46,494 nucleotides of DNA from positions 1 to 46,494 of the forward strand of contig JANQTG010000123.1 in the NCBI GenBank assembly GCA_030731855.1, written 5' to 3'. The position numbers were made by a program, and so were the translations under genes. Positions 1-9,768 of this stretch are shown here, in pieces. The notes beneath the pieces were generated by a model. It did no database searches. It saw only the letters and a program-made list of their open reading frames with translations, and was not told the DNA's origin. Source of the DNA: Cellulophaga sp. Lineage in GTDB: Bacteria; Bacteroidota; Bacteroidia; Flavobacteriales; Flavobacteriaceae. Each line of letters begins with the position of its first letter. Position 1 is the first letter of the stretch.

Positions 1-88
1 TGAAATTTATAAATGATTGATATATAGCATTTTGACGAGGTAGGTAGGCTTCCTGCCACCCCGACAAATTAGAGTATCAATCTAGATC

Positions 89-122
89 AAAAACCTGTTA
101 ATCGTATGATTAACAGGTTTTT
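89..122. terminator. Rho-independent terminator hairpin
   Basis: A perfect 15-bp inverted repeat (89-103 with 108-122) encloses a GTAT loop. A run of A precedes it and a run of T follows, so it could act in both directions. It probably ends a transcript that enters from outside the window. Confidence 0.75.
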
Positions 123-607
123 ATGTTTTGTCGGTATCATGTAATCCTAAACAGTAGTGCATAAAAGTTATGTACACGCTCAATGTAATATCGGATTAGT
201 ATCTGAATCTTTCTCCATATTATAAAATAATCAAAATAGAGCCTTTGTCACTTTTTAAGATTTTAGCAACTATTTTAATAAGAATAAATCTACACTGACT
301 CGTCCATAAAAATATTTGATTTCTATAGCATCAAAATAGTACAATGAAAAAAGTATTGGTTGCTTCAAAGTATTGAAATGTATTAAAAAATCTAAATTTT
401 ATAATTTCATCTTATAAAATCGCGACCTTTTAAATTCTGTTAAAAATTATATAATTTTTTAGATTTAGTAATTTACACTTATTAAAATTAAATCTTTTAC
501 TTACCTTGTTCGTCATATGTGATGGTATAAAACATCTTTATTTTAGATTTAAGTACATCTGTTTTACATATTGCAGGCATCACCTAAATAACCAAAAACA
601 ACAGAAC
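123..607. other. Intergenic region upstream of tldD
   Basis: About 485 bp of AT-rich sequence without a convincing gene. The reading frame of the downstream gene stays open back to 506, but that stretch lacks protein-like composition and the natural start is at 608. I could not identify a clear TTTG-N19-TANNTTTG promoter, although one must lie here if the tldD operon has its own. Confidence 0.4.
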
Positions 608-2248
608 ATGAAAAGAAGAGATTTTGTGCAGTTGTCCGGCTTAGGGGCAGGGGCGCTTTTACTACCTAATTTAACGATGGGGAATACTATTTTAGCCGAG
701 GCGCTCTTAGAGCCAGGTATGGATATTATTGTCAAAAAGAGAATGGCTGATGTAGCCTTGAATACGGCAAAGTCTTTAGGAGCTACCTATGCCGATGCAA
801 GAATAGGAAGATATCTTAATCAATATGTTTTTACACGTGAAGATAAGGTTCAAAATGTAGTGAATACAGAGTCGTTCGGAATCGGAATTAGAGTTATTGT
901 AAATGGTACTTGGGGTTTTGCATCCACCAACAATGTTTCTGAAGATGGTATTAAAAAAGCTACGCAACAGGCTGTAGCCATAGCAAAAGCAAATTCTAAA
1001 TTTCAAAAAGAACCTGTAATACTTGCACCTGAGGCTAATTATGGAGAAGTTACTTGGAAAACTCCTATTCAAAAAGATTTTAAAGAGGTGCCGGTTTCCG
1101 AAAAAGTAGATCTTTTGCTATCAGCAAATGCCGCTGCTTTAAATAACGGAGCCAACTTTGTAAATTCAGCATTATTTATGGTGAATGAACAAAAATATTT
1201 TGCGTCTACGGAGGGTTCCTATATTGATCAAGATGTACACCGAATTTGGCCAAATTTTGGGGTAACCGCAGTAGATCAAGCAGCAGGAAAATTCAAGACA
1301 AGAGATGCCATGAGTAGTCCCATGGGATTGGGGTATGAGTATATGGATGGTTTAGCATCAGAAAAGCTAGTGGGGCCAGCCGGATTAAAATTATATCGTA
1401 ATAGTTATGATATGATAGAAGATGCCGCTATGGCAGCAAAGCAAGCAAAAGAAATGCTTTCGGCGAAATCTGTTGATCCAGGAAAATACGATTTAGTTTT
1501 AGAACCAAACCATTTAGGACTTACCATCCACGAATCTGTTGGGCACCCTACAGAATTAGATCGTGTATTGGGGTACGAAGCTAACTACGCAGGTACTAGT
1601 TTTGCTACTATAGATAAGTATAAATCTGGTAACTTTAAATACGGAAGTGATATTGTAAATATTGTAGCTGATAAAACACAACTAGGTTCGTTAGGCGCTG
1701 TTGGTTATGATGATGAAGGAGTAAAATGCAAGGAATGGGATATTATTAGAAACGGAGTTTTGGTAAATTATCAGGCGATTCGAGATCAAGTAAAAATGAT
1801 TGATCAAAATGAATCTCATGGTTGTTGTTATGCACAAAGCTGGAATGATGTACAATTTCAACGAATGCCAAATATTTCTTTAGAACCCGGCAAAGATTCT
1901 TATTCGATAGATGAAATGATTAAAGATGTAGAAAAAGGAATTTACATTGCCGGCAGAGGTTCTTATTCTATTGATCAACAACGTTATAATTTTCAATTTG
2001 GAGGAACTGTTTTCTATGAAATAAAAAACGGAAAAATTATAGGTATGCTGAATGATGTCGCATATCAATCGAATACACAAGAATTTTGGAATTCATGTGC
2101 TAAAATTTGTGATAAAGACGATTACCGCATGTTTGGTTCCTTTTTCGACGGTAAGGGACAGCCTTCACAAGTGAGTGCTGTTTCTCATGGTAGTTCAACC
2201 GCTAGGTTTAATGACATCAACGTCATTAATACAGGCAGAACCGTTTAA
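608..2248 (+). CDS. tldD: TldD-family metalloprotease, exported
   Basis: 546-residue member of the TldD/PmbA family, zinc metalloproteases that in Enterobacteria process microcin B17 and degrade unfolded peptides as a TldD-TldE heterodimer. The HExxxH zinc motif of TldD is at residues 308-313 (His-Glu-Ser-Val-Gly-His), so this is the catalytic partner. I chose the ATG at 608, not the open frame from 506, because it begins a twin-arginine-like signal (MKRRDF, then a hydrophobic GAGALLLP segment), pointing to export, as is common for Bacteroidetes copies. The gene for the non-catalytic partner follows after 27 bp. The natural substrate in this organism is unknown. Confidence 0.9.
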   Translation: MKRRDFVQLSGLGAGALLLPNLTMGNTILAEALLEPGMDIIVKKRMADVALNTAKSLGATYADARIGRYLNQYVFTREDKVQNVVNTESFGIGIRVIVNGTWGFASTNNVSEDGIKKATQQAVAIAKANSKFQKEPVILAPEANYGEVTWKTPIQKDFKEVPVSEKVDLLLSANAAALNNGANFVNSALFMVNEQKYFASTEGSYIDQDVHRIWPNFGVTAVDQAAGKFKTRDAMSSPMGLGYEYMDGLASEKLVGPAGLKLYRNSYDMIEDAAMAAKQAKEMLSAKSVDPGKYDLVLEPNHLGLTIHESVGHPTELDRVLGYEANYAGTSFATIDKYKSGNFKYGSDIVNIVADKTQLGSLGAVGYDDEGVKCKEWDIIRNGVLVNYQAIRDQVKMIDQNESHGCCYAQSWNDVQFQRMPNISLEPGKDSYSIDEMIKDVEKGIYIAGRGSYSIDQQRYNFQFGGTVFYEIKNGKIIGMLNDVAYQSNTQEFWNSCAKICDKDDYRMFGSFFDGKGQPSQVSAVSHGSSTARFNDINVINTGRTV

Positions 2249-2275
2249 TCTTAGTTTCACTATAATATTATAATA

Positions 2276-3589
2276 ATGGCAATATATACAGAACAAGAAG
2301 CAAGAAAAATCATGGAAAAAGCACTAAGCTTTTCCAAAGCAGATGCTTGCGAAATAAATTTACAAGGCAGTGAAAGTGGTAATATTCGGTATGCAAGAAA
2401 TTCTGTTTCTACCTCAGGACATCGCTCTAATCAGTCTTTAGTCATCACCTCTAATTTTGGAAAAAAATCAGGTACCGCATCTATTGATGAATTTGATGAT
2501 GCCTCTTTACAAAGAGTGGTAGCCAGATCAGAAGAATTGGCAAAACTTTCTCCAGAAAATCCTGAATTTATGGAACCTTTAGGGCCTCAGGTTTATGACA
2601 AAGCAATTAATTACAGTGAAGCCACCGCCAATATCACTCCTGAATACAGGGCAAATGTAGCCAATAGTAGTATTGAGCCCGCTATAGCCAATGACGTTAC
2701 TGCGGCAGGCTTTTTAGATGATTCTACTGGTTTTTCATCTATCTTAAATTCCAAAGGACTTTTTGCTTATAATAAGTCATCAAATATTGAGTTCACAGTG
2801 ACTATGAGAACAAATGATGGCACTGGGTCAGGATGGGTTACTAGAGATTTTAATGATGTTGCTAAGTTTGATGCTACCGAAGCCTCTAGCGTAGCGATAT
2901 CAAAATCGGTAATGTCTCGCGAAGCAAGAGCTATCGAGCCTGGAAAATATACCGTAATACTAGAACCCTCAGCAGGTTTAGGTTTATTAAGTGGCTTAGG
3001 GCGATCTATTAATGCGCGACAAGCAGATGAAGGGCGAAGTTTTATGTCTAAAGATGGTGGCACAAAATTGGGTGTTAAAATAGTAGATGAACGCGTAAAT
3101 CTATGGTCTGACCCATTACATCCAGAAGTCCCAGTTTCTACTTGGAACGGAGAAGGTCAGCCTCTAAAGAAAACAGAATGGATTAAAAATGGTGTAGTAC
3201 AAAACCTCGCTTATAGCCGCTTTTGGGCAGAAAAAAAGGGCGTTGCTCCCGTACCTTCACCGGGTAATTTTATTATGGGCGGTGGTGATGCTTCTTTAGA
3301 AGAACTTATTAAAAGTACCAAAAAAGGAATTTTAGTAACGCGCTTGTGGTATATAAGATCAGTAGATCCACAAACGCTTCTTTATACAGGTTTAACCCGT
3401 GACGGAACTTTTTATATTGAGAATGGAGCCATTAAATATCCTGTGAAGAATTTCAGGTTTAATGAAAGCCCCATCATCATGCTAAACAATTTAGAAACGC
3501 TTGGAAAACAAGTTCGTGTTGAAGGTAATTTGATTCCCTATATGAAAATTAGAGATTTCACTTTTACCAGTTTGTCTGATGCTGTTTAG
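2276..3589 (+). CDS. pmbA: PmbA/TldE-family protein, partner of TldD
   Basis: 437-residue TldD/PmbA-family protein without the HExxxH motif, as expected for the TldE (PmbA) subunit that supports TldD in the heterodimer. The length is close to the family norm of about 450. The N-terminus has no signal peptide, unlike its upstream partner; this could mean partner mismatch, co-export on the Tat signal of TldD, or a misjudged compartment. It forms a two-gene operon with TldD and is followed by a strong terminator at 3609-3641. The family assignment is firm; the substrate is unknown. Confidence 0.88.
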   Translation: MAIYTEQEARKIMEKALSFSKADACEINLQGSESGNIRYARNSVSTSGHRSNQSLVITSNFGKKSGTASIDEFDDASLQRVVARSEELAKLSPENPEFMEPLGPQVYDKAINYSEATANITPEYRANVANSSIEPAIANDVTAAGFLDDSTGFSSILNSKGLFAYNKSSNIEFTVTMRTNDGTGSGWVTRDFNDVAKFDATEASSVAISKSVMSREARAIEPGKYTVILEPSAGLGLLSGLGRSINARQADEGRSFMSKDGGTKLGVKIVDERVNLWSDPLHPEVPVSTWNGEGQPLKKTEWIKNGVVQNLAYSRFWAEKKGVAPVPSPGNFIMGGGDASLEELIKSTKKGILVTRLWYIRSVDPQTLLYTGLTRDGTFYIENGAIKYPVKNFRFNESPIIMLNNLETLGKQVRVEGNLIPYMKIRDFTFTSLSDAV

Positions 3590-3608
3590 AAAATTAGAAA
3601 ATTAAAAT

Positions 3609-3641
3609 AAGGTTGTTTTGAATATTTCAAAACAACCTTTT
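3609..3641. terminator. Terminator of the tldD-pmbA operon
   Basis: A perfect 14-bp stem (3609-3622 with 3626-3639) with a TAT loop, followed by TTTT. It starts 20 bp after the PmbA stop and separates this operon from the DUF4159 operon. Confidence 0.85.
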
Positions 3642-3709
3642 CCTTATGTTCTTCTTTAAGGTATTGAAAAATCTTGACGTAGAAGTAAGATTTAAATTTA
3701 GATTATTTA

Positions 3710-4330
3710 GTGGGAAACGCCTTTTTTTTTACGAGATTACAGTATGAATCTGGAGATTGGGATGTAGATCAACGCATGCCGTCTAACCTACTGAATTCTC
3801 TCGTAGAATATACCACACTTGCTGTTGATACTAAAGAAAACATTATTCCACTCGCTAGCGATGATATTTTTAAATGTCCCTTTTGCTACCTTTCAGGCCA
3901 TAAATTAGTACAGTTTACCAAAAGAGAAAAAGAGAATTTTAAAAAGTACGTCAATAATGGTGGGTTTGTATTTGTTGATGATTGTAACCATGATATCGAC
4001 GGACTTTTTGCAAAATCGTTTGAACGCCAAATGGATGATATTTTTGGGGATAATTCTCTAAAAAAAATTGAAAATAACCACGAAATCTACACTATTTTTT
4101 TTGAATTTGACGACGGCCCTCCAACTACTTCACAAGAATTAAATGGTTGGGGAGACGATTTGGTTCACGAATATTTAAAAGCTATTGAAATAAATGGCAG
4201 AATTGGGGTACTCTACAGCAATAAAGATTATGGGTGCGAATGGGATTATGATTTCAGAAATAAACGATGGTATAAAATAGATAATACGCGTTTTGGGATA
4301 AATATAGTGATGTATGCACTTACATCGTAA
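3710..4330 (+). CDS. DUF4159-family protein
   Basis: 206-residue protein resembling the DUF4159 domain (a GATase/ThuA-like fold of unknown function). The N-terminal YESGDWD and PSNLLNSL segments and the NNGGFVFVDDCNHD segment in the middle match the usual pattern of this family. The start is a GTG at 3710, which places the conserved FTRLQYESGDWD close to the N-terminus; no upstream ATG would fit. There is no signal peptide. It is the first gene of an operon with MoxR, DUF58 and BatA-like genes, a conserved Bacteroidetes neighbourhood. The biochemical role is not established. Confidence 0.75.
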   Translation: MGNAFFFTRLQYESGDWDVDQRMPSNLLNSLVEYTTLAVDTKENIIPLASDDIFKCPFCYLSGHKLVQFTKREKENFKKYVNNGGFVFVDDCNHDIDGLFAKSFERQMDDIFGDNSLKKIENNHEIYTIFFEFDDGPPTTSQELNGWGDDLVHEYLKAIEINGRIGVLYSNKDYGCEWDYDFRNKRWYKIDNTRFGINIVMYALTS

Positions 4331-4342
4331 ACTAGAAATTTG

Positions 4343-5350
4343 ATGGATAAAAATTTAGTAGCTATTAAAAATGAGCTAGAAGCTTTGACAGCCAAACTTG
4401 CCGATGTAAAAAGAGAAATTGGTAAAATTATCATAGGACAAGAAGAAACCATAGAGCAACTACTGATTACTTTTTTAGCCGGTGGTCATGCTTTGTTAGA
4501 AGGGGTTCCAGGTCTTGCGAAAACCTTGATGATTAAAACATTATCACAAGCAATTGATTTAAAATTTAAACGCATTCAGTTTACGCCAGATCTTATGCCT
4601 TCTGATATAATAGGTACCGAAATTCTGGAAGAAGACCATACGACAGGAAAAAAATTCTTTCAATTTAATAAAGGACCCATTTTCGCTAATATTATTCTGG
4701 CGGATGAAATTAATAGAACGCCTCCTAAAACTCAGGCTGCATTATTAGAAGCCATGCAAGAGTTTGAAGTTACTTATTCTGGAAAAACCTATGCTTTAGA
4801 AAAGCCGTTCTTTATGTTGGCTACTCAAAATCCGATTGAACAGTCAGGCACATTTCCTTTGCCAGAAGCACAGCAAGACCGCTTTTTGTTTTATATTAAA
4901 ATAGGATATCCCACGGCATCAGAAGAAAAAGGTATTTTAAAAAGTACCACAGGTGTAAAAAAAGAAAATGTAAAGAAAGTTATTTCTGGGGCAGAAATAC
5001 AACGTTTGCAAGAGTTGGTTCGTGAAGTTTATATTAGTGATGATCTTATCGAGTTCGTAAGTGCTGTAGTGCGTGCTACCAGACCTGAAACCACTGAAAA
5101 TATGTATGTAAAAGAGTGGGTAAGTTGGGGAGCAGGGCCACGTGCTGGGCAGGCGATGATTCTTACCGCTAAAGCAAGAGCTTTACAATATGGTCGAATG
5201 TCAGTAAGTTTAGATGATTTAAAAAAGGTGGCACTTCCTGTATTAAGACATCGCATCATCATTAATTTCAGAGCAGAGGCAGAAGGAATAACTTCAGACC
5301 AAATAACGCATCATTTATTAACCAATACTGAATTGCCATCTAAAGTATAG
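4343..5350 (+). CDS. MoxR-family AAA+ ATPase
   Basis: 335-residue MoxR AAA+ ATPase, a chaperone-like ATPase that usually works with vWA-domain partners. The Walker A is GVPGLAKT near residue 50, Walker B is ILADEIN near residue 115, followed by the RTPPKTQAALLEAMQE segment typical of MoxR, and the sensor region reads LATQNPIEQSGTFPLPEAQ. The ATG at 4343 is preferred over the TTG one codon upstream. It lies 12 bp after the DUF4159 gene and 6 bp before the DUF58 gene, so the set is clearly one operon. The target of the complex is unknown; BatA-type systems are linked to envelope stress tolerance. Confidence 0.93.
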   Translation: MDKNLVAIKNELEALTAKLADVKREIGKIIIGQEETIEQLLITFLAGGHALLEGVPGLAKTLMIKTLSQAIDLKFKRIQFTPDLMPSDIIGTEILEEDHTTGKKFFQFNKGPIFANIILADEINRTPPKTQAALLEAMQEFEVTYSGKTYALEKPFFMLATQNPIEQSGTFPLPEAQQDRFLFYIKIGYPTASEEKGILKSTTGVKKENVKKVISGAEIQRLQELVREVYISDDLIEFVSAVVRATRPETTENMYVKEWVSWGAGPRAGQAMILTAKARALQYGRMSVSLDDLKKVALPVLRHRIIINFRAEAEGITSDQITHHLLTNTELPSKV

Positions 5351-5356
5351 CGCTAA

Positions 5357-6253
5357 GTGGATAAAGACTACAGACAATTATTTAAACCCCATATTATCAA
5401 CAGTATCTCTGGTCTTTCCTTGATAGCTAGGGTATTGGTTGATGGATATTTATCAGGATTGAATAAGAGCCGTAGGGTAGGTGTAGGTCTAGAGTTTAGT
5501 CAATATAGAGGTTATGAACCGGGCGATGATTTACGCTTACTAGATTGGAAAATGTTTGCGCGTTCGGGTAGATATTACATCAAACAATCGGAAATCGACA
5601 CACATATTTCTGTAAAGTTTATTATAGATGCCAGTAAATCTATGGAACATGCTGAAGATGGAATCTCAAAAATAGATTATGTAAAAGTTTTGGTCGCGTC
5701 ACTAGCTCACCTCGCTCAAGAGCAAGGAGACGCAATTGGCCTTTACGCCTTGAATAATATGAAAATCACAAGTCTTCAACCCACCATACAAAAACAACAC
5801 TATAAAAGGTTTTTACACGAGCTGATCCAAATAAAAGGCGATGGAGGCTTGCCCTCTAATACCCTTGGTTTTGATAAATTTCATGATAAAAGTCGAAAAG
5901 AGCTGGTGTTTTTTATTACCGATATGTATGAATATGGTGCAGAACTAACGACAATAATTAAAAGCTTAAAAACTAAAAGAAACGAAGTAGTAGTAGTACA
6001 AATTATGGGAGAGAAAGAACTTCAATTCAATTATAAAGGTCATATTGTTTTCGAAGATTTGGAAACGGGCGATAAGGTAAAAGTAGATGCCAAAGAGGCA
6101 AAAATTAACTATTTGAAAGATCTTAATACTATGATGACTACTACTAAAAATATGTTGTTGTCTACTAATATAGGATATCAACTATTCATGCTCGATGAGC
6201 CTTTGGGAGAGGCTTTACAGCTCTTTTTAAAGCAACGAAGTCAATTGATATAA
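5357..6253 (+). CDS. DUF58 / vWA-like domain protein
   Basis: 298-residue DUF58-family protein, the usual partner of MoxR ATPases. The hallmark stretch GYEPGDDLRLLDWKMFARSG lies near residues 54-73, and a MIDAS-like DASKSM (DxSxS) near residue 93 marks the von Willebrand A-like fold. There is no membrane segment, so it is probably cytoplasmic and works with the MoxR ATPase encoded just upstream. The start is GTG at 5357. Its stop directly abuts the start of the BatA-like gene. Confidence 0.9.
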   Translation: MDKDYRQLFKPHIINSISGLSLIARVLVDGYLSGLNKSRRVGVGLEFSQYRGYEPGDDLRLLDWKMFARSGRYYIKQSEIDTHISVKFIIDASKSMEHAEDGISKIDYVKVLVASLAHLAQEQGDAIGLYALNNMKITSLQPTIQKQHYKRFLHELIQIKGDGGLPSNTLGFDKFHDKSRKELVFFITDMYEYGAELTTIIKSLKTKRNEVVVVQIMGEKELQFNYKGHIVFEDLETGDKVKVDAKEAKINYLKDLNTMMTTTKNMLLSTNIGYQLFMLDEPLGEALQLFLKQRSQLI

Positions 6254-7537
6254 ATGAGTTTTCTTAATCCTATATATTTATGGTCGCTAATGGGGATTCT
6301 TGTTCCTATAGCCATTCATTTGTGGAATAGAAAAAAGGTGTTGACTATTAAGGTAGGAAGCATTAAAATGCTAACAGCATCAGAATCTAAGCGCACCAGC
6401 AGCATTCGGCCTAATGAGTGGTGGTTACTTTTGCTAAGAATATTAATGATTACCTTGTTCGCTTTTATCCTTGCAGGACCTAATTTTAAAAGTATAGAAA
6501 AAAAGCAAACTCTGAGCTATGTTGTAGATCCTGAGTTACTTCATTTAAAAAGTATGGAGCCGCTGTTAGATAGTCTTCCCTCGCAAGGCCTACATATCAT
6601 GGTTAGTGGTTTTCCATTACTTAAAGACTACGATTTTGAAACCAGCAAGTCATTTACGCCTAAGTATTGGCAAATGGCGCAAGCGATGGAAAAATTGCAA
6701 ACTGATAGTATAGTTGTTTTTACAAAAGGACTTGTTTCTGGAATACAAGGCATGCGACCTACCGTCTCTAAAAGTATAAATTGGATTTTAATAGATGCAG
6801 AAGATAAAATAACTATTCCTATTGAAGCAAGCCTTAATAAAGATAGTGTTGAATTGCTTTTTATGGAAAGTGATCGAAAAAGCTTAGCGTATACGAAATC
6901 TAGCATTGAAAAAAATAGTGAGACCACCCTATTTAACGCCACAAAGGATAGTATTCAAATAAATGGAGATTGGATAGAAGTAAAGCCATCAAAACCTTTA
7001 AAAGTACTGATAGTGGCAGACGATAGTCTTTCCCATGAATTGAAATATTTAAAGACTGCTTATCGGGCGGTAAGTAAATACTTGGATAAACCGATAGAAA
7101 TAAAAACGCATACTGAAATTGATACCTTAAAATTGGAATCTTATGCTACTTTGGTTTGGTTAAGTGATGAAAATCTTGACAAATATCCTATAAAATCATT
7201 GCTGTATCGGCCAGATTCTTTAGCAAATCAATTGATTGTTGACGGAAACACAAAAAATACTTTCTTCTTGACACATCCGCTAAATAGCGAGAATATAATT
7301 ACAGCGCATCTCTCTGAAAAACTTTTAGAATTACTTTCTTTACATGAAGATGTATTAAAAAAAGCAAAAAAATATGATCGAAGAAGTATAGATGCGAAGG
7401 AATTACAAACCATAGAAATAAGCCAGAAGAATACTAGAAATTATGCGAACTTGTATGATCTTTCTTTATGGATCTGGTTAATATTAAGTATGTTATTGAT
7501 TGTGGAACGAATTTTATCAAAATATAGAAGACAATGA
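6254..7537 (+). CDS. BatA-like membrane protein
   Basis: 427-residue membrane protein opening with the BatA (aerotolerance regulator N-terminal) signature: SFLNPIYLWSL, then a first membrane helix, IAIHLWNRKK, and a second helix near residues 58-80. A C-terminal helix (LWIWLILSMLLIVERIL) re-anchors the chain, so the middle about 310 residues are probably periplasmic. The start directly follows the DUF58 stop, and the stop overlaps the next gene by 4 nt (ATGA), implying translational coupling. Full BatA proteins carry a vWA domain; I see no clear DxSxS here, so this is a BatA-like variant. Confidence 0.8.
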   Translation: MSFLNPIYLWSLMGILVPIAIHLWNRKKVLTIKVGSIKMLTASESKRTSSIRPNEWWLLLLRILMITLFAFILAGPNFKSIEKKQTLSYVVDPELLHLKSMEPLLDSLPSQGLHIMVSGFPLLKDYDFETSKSFTPKYWQMAQAMEKLQTDSIVVFTKGLVSGIQGMRPTVSKSINWILIDAEDKITIPIEASLNKDSVELLFMESDRKSLAYTKSSIEKNSETTLFNATKDSIQINGDWIEVKPSKPLKVLIVADDSLSHELKYLKTAYRAVSKYLDKPIEIKTHTEIDTLKLESYATLVWLSDENLDKYPIKSLLYRPDSLANQLIVDGNTKNTFFLTHPLNSENIITAHLSEKLLELLSLHEDVLKKAKKYDRRSIDAKELQTIEISQKNTRNYANLYDLSLWIWLILSMLLIVERILSKYRRQ

Positions 7538-9768
7538 TAGATTCGGGAAAACGCATTTTAGTAAACTTTAAAAAAAGGTGGCAGTTGCTAGAAATTCTTT
7601 CTATTATACTGTTCGCATCTGGTCCTGCATTTTTAATCTATATGTTAACATCCGACTTAACAATTGGATGCTTTGTTTTTATAGGCTTTTTTGTCGCCCT
7701 TATTTTAATTAAAAAACCATGGCGCCTTACGCTAGAAAAAGTAAGTAGTTATATAGATCAAAAATTTAATGAGGTAGAATACAGTACAGCGCTGTTGTTA
7801 AAGCCAGTTGATGAACTTTCAAATATGGCCATGCTTCAACGGTATAAAATTAGCGAGGTTTTAAACGAAAATATAAAAAAAATAAAGCCTTTAGTTAACC
7901 TAAAAATGGCTTTGATTGTAATGTTGATTTTTGGATTTCTTTCCTTTTTATCCCATCAATTTTCCTTAAATACATTGTTTAAAAATTCAACCAATAAAAT
8001 TGAAAATCAACAAGGGATTACGTTTCAGCCTTTAGATAGCGCTAAGGTTAAAGTAACACCACCAGCACTAAAATCTCAAAAACTAAGCATTTATCATCCA
8101 TCTTATACAAAACTTGCCAAAACGGTAACTTCTGATATGAACATCAAGGCATTGGAAGGATCAAAACTTGTTTGGGAGGTTCAATTTGATGCCCAAATAC
8201 AAGAGGTTTCTATAGAAATTTTAGAGAATACTTACCCAATGGTTGAGGTAGATAATGAATATTCAAAACAAATTACCTTAACAGAAACAGGCTTTTATAA
8301 TTTTAAATTTAAAGATATGGATGGGGCAAGCTATGTATCTGATTTATATGCCATAGAAGTACTAGAAGACGAAAGCCCTTTGTTGGAAGTTCAGGGGTTA
8401 CAACAGTTTACTTCCTTTGAGGTTTCACAAAAAAAAGTGCTCAATTTTAACGTAGAATTTTCCGACGATTATGGGGTAGAAGATACCTATATTATTGCCA
8501 CGGTAACTAAAGGCGAAGGAGAATCTGTTAAGTTTAGGGAAGAACGTTTAACTTTTGATGATAAATTAATTCTAGGAACCAAAAAACAAGTGCTATCAAA
8601 AAAAATAGATTTAGACCAGATGAAGATGGAGCCAGGTGATGAATTATATTTTTATATGGTAGCTATAGATAGTAAAAAGCCAAAAGCGAATATATCAAGA
8701 ACCGAAACGTACTTTGCGGTGATAAAAGACACCCTTACCAATCAATTTGCCGTAGAAGGAACCATGGGCGCAGATTTGATGCCTGCTTATTTTAGAAGCC
8801 AGCGACAATTAATTATTGATACAGAAAAGTTAATAGCAGCTCAAAAAAAGATGAGCAAAGAGAAGTTCAATACTACCAGCAACGAACTTGGTTATGACCA
8901 AAAAGCATTGCGACTAAAATATGGGGAGTTTATGGGCGATGAGACTGTTGGTGGTAGTGAAAACTCAGAAGAAATTATAGACGATGGTGTTGCAACAAAT
9001 TCTGATTTATTAAAAGACTATACGCACGATCATGATAGCGATAATGAACACAATCTTGTTGATCATGACCATGATCACGATCATAAAGAAGACGAGGGAA
9101 AAGAAGAAGACCCTCTAGAAAGTTATCTTCATAATCACGATGATCCGGAAGAATCTACATTATTTACAGCAACATTAAAAAGTAAACTCCGCGGGGCATT
9201 AGATGAAATGTGGAATGCCGAACTTTATTTGCGATTATATACTCCTGAAAAATCATTAGCCTATCAATACAGGGCTTTAAGTCTTATTCAAGAAATCAAA
9301 AATAGCGCTCGAATTTATGTACATCGCATTGGTTTTGACCCTCCGCCAATAAAAGAAGATAAACGCTTAACCGGAACTATTGATAAGGTAAATAATTATA
9401 GTAAATTACAAGATATTGCTCAGCCTGAAGCGTTCCCTTTTATAAAAAAAGCCATAGAGCGTCTTGAAAGATTAATTGCCAATTCTGCTGCGCTTAGCTC
9501 AGAAGATAGAGATTTGTTGGTAAAAGCAGGAAATGAACTCTCTTTGTTGGCTATCCAAGAACCAGGAAAATACCTTAGTACCCTACAAGAGTTAAAGTGG
9601 ATTTCAGAGCGAAGCGAAACATCAAAAGTTCAGTTAGAAAAATTACAAAGACAATTATTAGCCGTTATTCCTAAACCGAAACCAAAGCCTAGAAAAACCA
9701 ACGCATCGCTTAGTGAAATTAACGAATTGCTACTACAAGAATTAGAGTTTAATGATGGATCAAATTAA
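7534..9768 (+). CDS. Large membrane protein with His-rich segment, DUF4175-like
   Basis: 744-residue protein with three predicted membrane helices in the first about 150 residues, then a long soluble part of beta-rich (roughly 170-420) and helical (roughly 440-740) segments. The layout resembles DUF4175-type proteins of BatA operons, but I assign this only from architecture and context. Around residues 496-540 there is an acidic, histidine-rich stretch with nine His residues, including a run of four HD repeats, which looks like a metal-binding or flexible linker. It overlaps the preceding gene by 4 nt and the next by 17 nt, so it belongs to the same coupled operon. Function unknown. Confidence 0.72.
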   Translation: MIDSGKRILVNFKKRWQLLEILSIILFASGPAFLIYMLTSDLTIGCFVFIGFFVALILIKKPWRLTLEKVSSYIDQKFNEVEYSTALLLKPVDELSNMAMLQRYKISEVLNENIKKIKPLVNLKMALIVMLIFGFLSFLSHQFSLNTLFKNSTNKIENQQGITFQPLDSAKVKVTPPALKSQKLSIYHPSYTKLAKTVTSDMNIKALEGSKLVWEVQFDAQIQEVSIEILENTYPMVEVDNEYSKQITLTETGFYNFKFKDMDGASYVSDLYAIEVLEDESPLLEVQGLQQFTSFEVSQKKVLNFNVEFSDDYGVEDTYIIATVTKGEGESVKFREERLTFDDKLILGTKKQVLSKKIDLDQMKMEPGDELYFYMVAIDSKKPKANISRTETYFAVIKDTLTNQFAVEGTMGADLMPAYFRSQRQLIIDTEKLIAAQKKMSKEKFNTTSNELGYDQKALRLKYGEFMGDETVGGSENSEEIIDDGVATNSDLLKDYTHDHDSDNEHNLVDHDHDHDHKEDEGKEEDPLESYLHNHDDPEESTLFTATLKSKLRGALDEMWNAELYLRLYTPEKSLAYQYRALSLIQEIKNSARIYVHRIGFDPPPIKEDKRLTGTIDKVNNYSKLQDIAQPEAFPFIKKAIERLERLIANSAALSSEDRDLLVKAGNELSLLAIQEPGKYLSTLQELKWISERSETSKVQLEKLQRQLLAVIPKPKPKPRKTNASLSEINELLLQELEFNDGSN

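Noticed and set aside
37-70. GC-rich stretch resembling the T-arm and 3' end of a tRNA (ending CCTGCCACCCCGAC)
   Set aside because: The T-loop sequence is not a normal TTCGANTC and positions 1-36 do not form anticodon or D arms; at most a remnant or a chance hairpin.
506-607. N-terminal extension of the TldD frame starting at 506
   Set aside because: The extension has no protein-like features, and the ATG at 608 directly starts a Tat-like signal.
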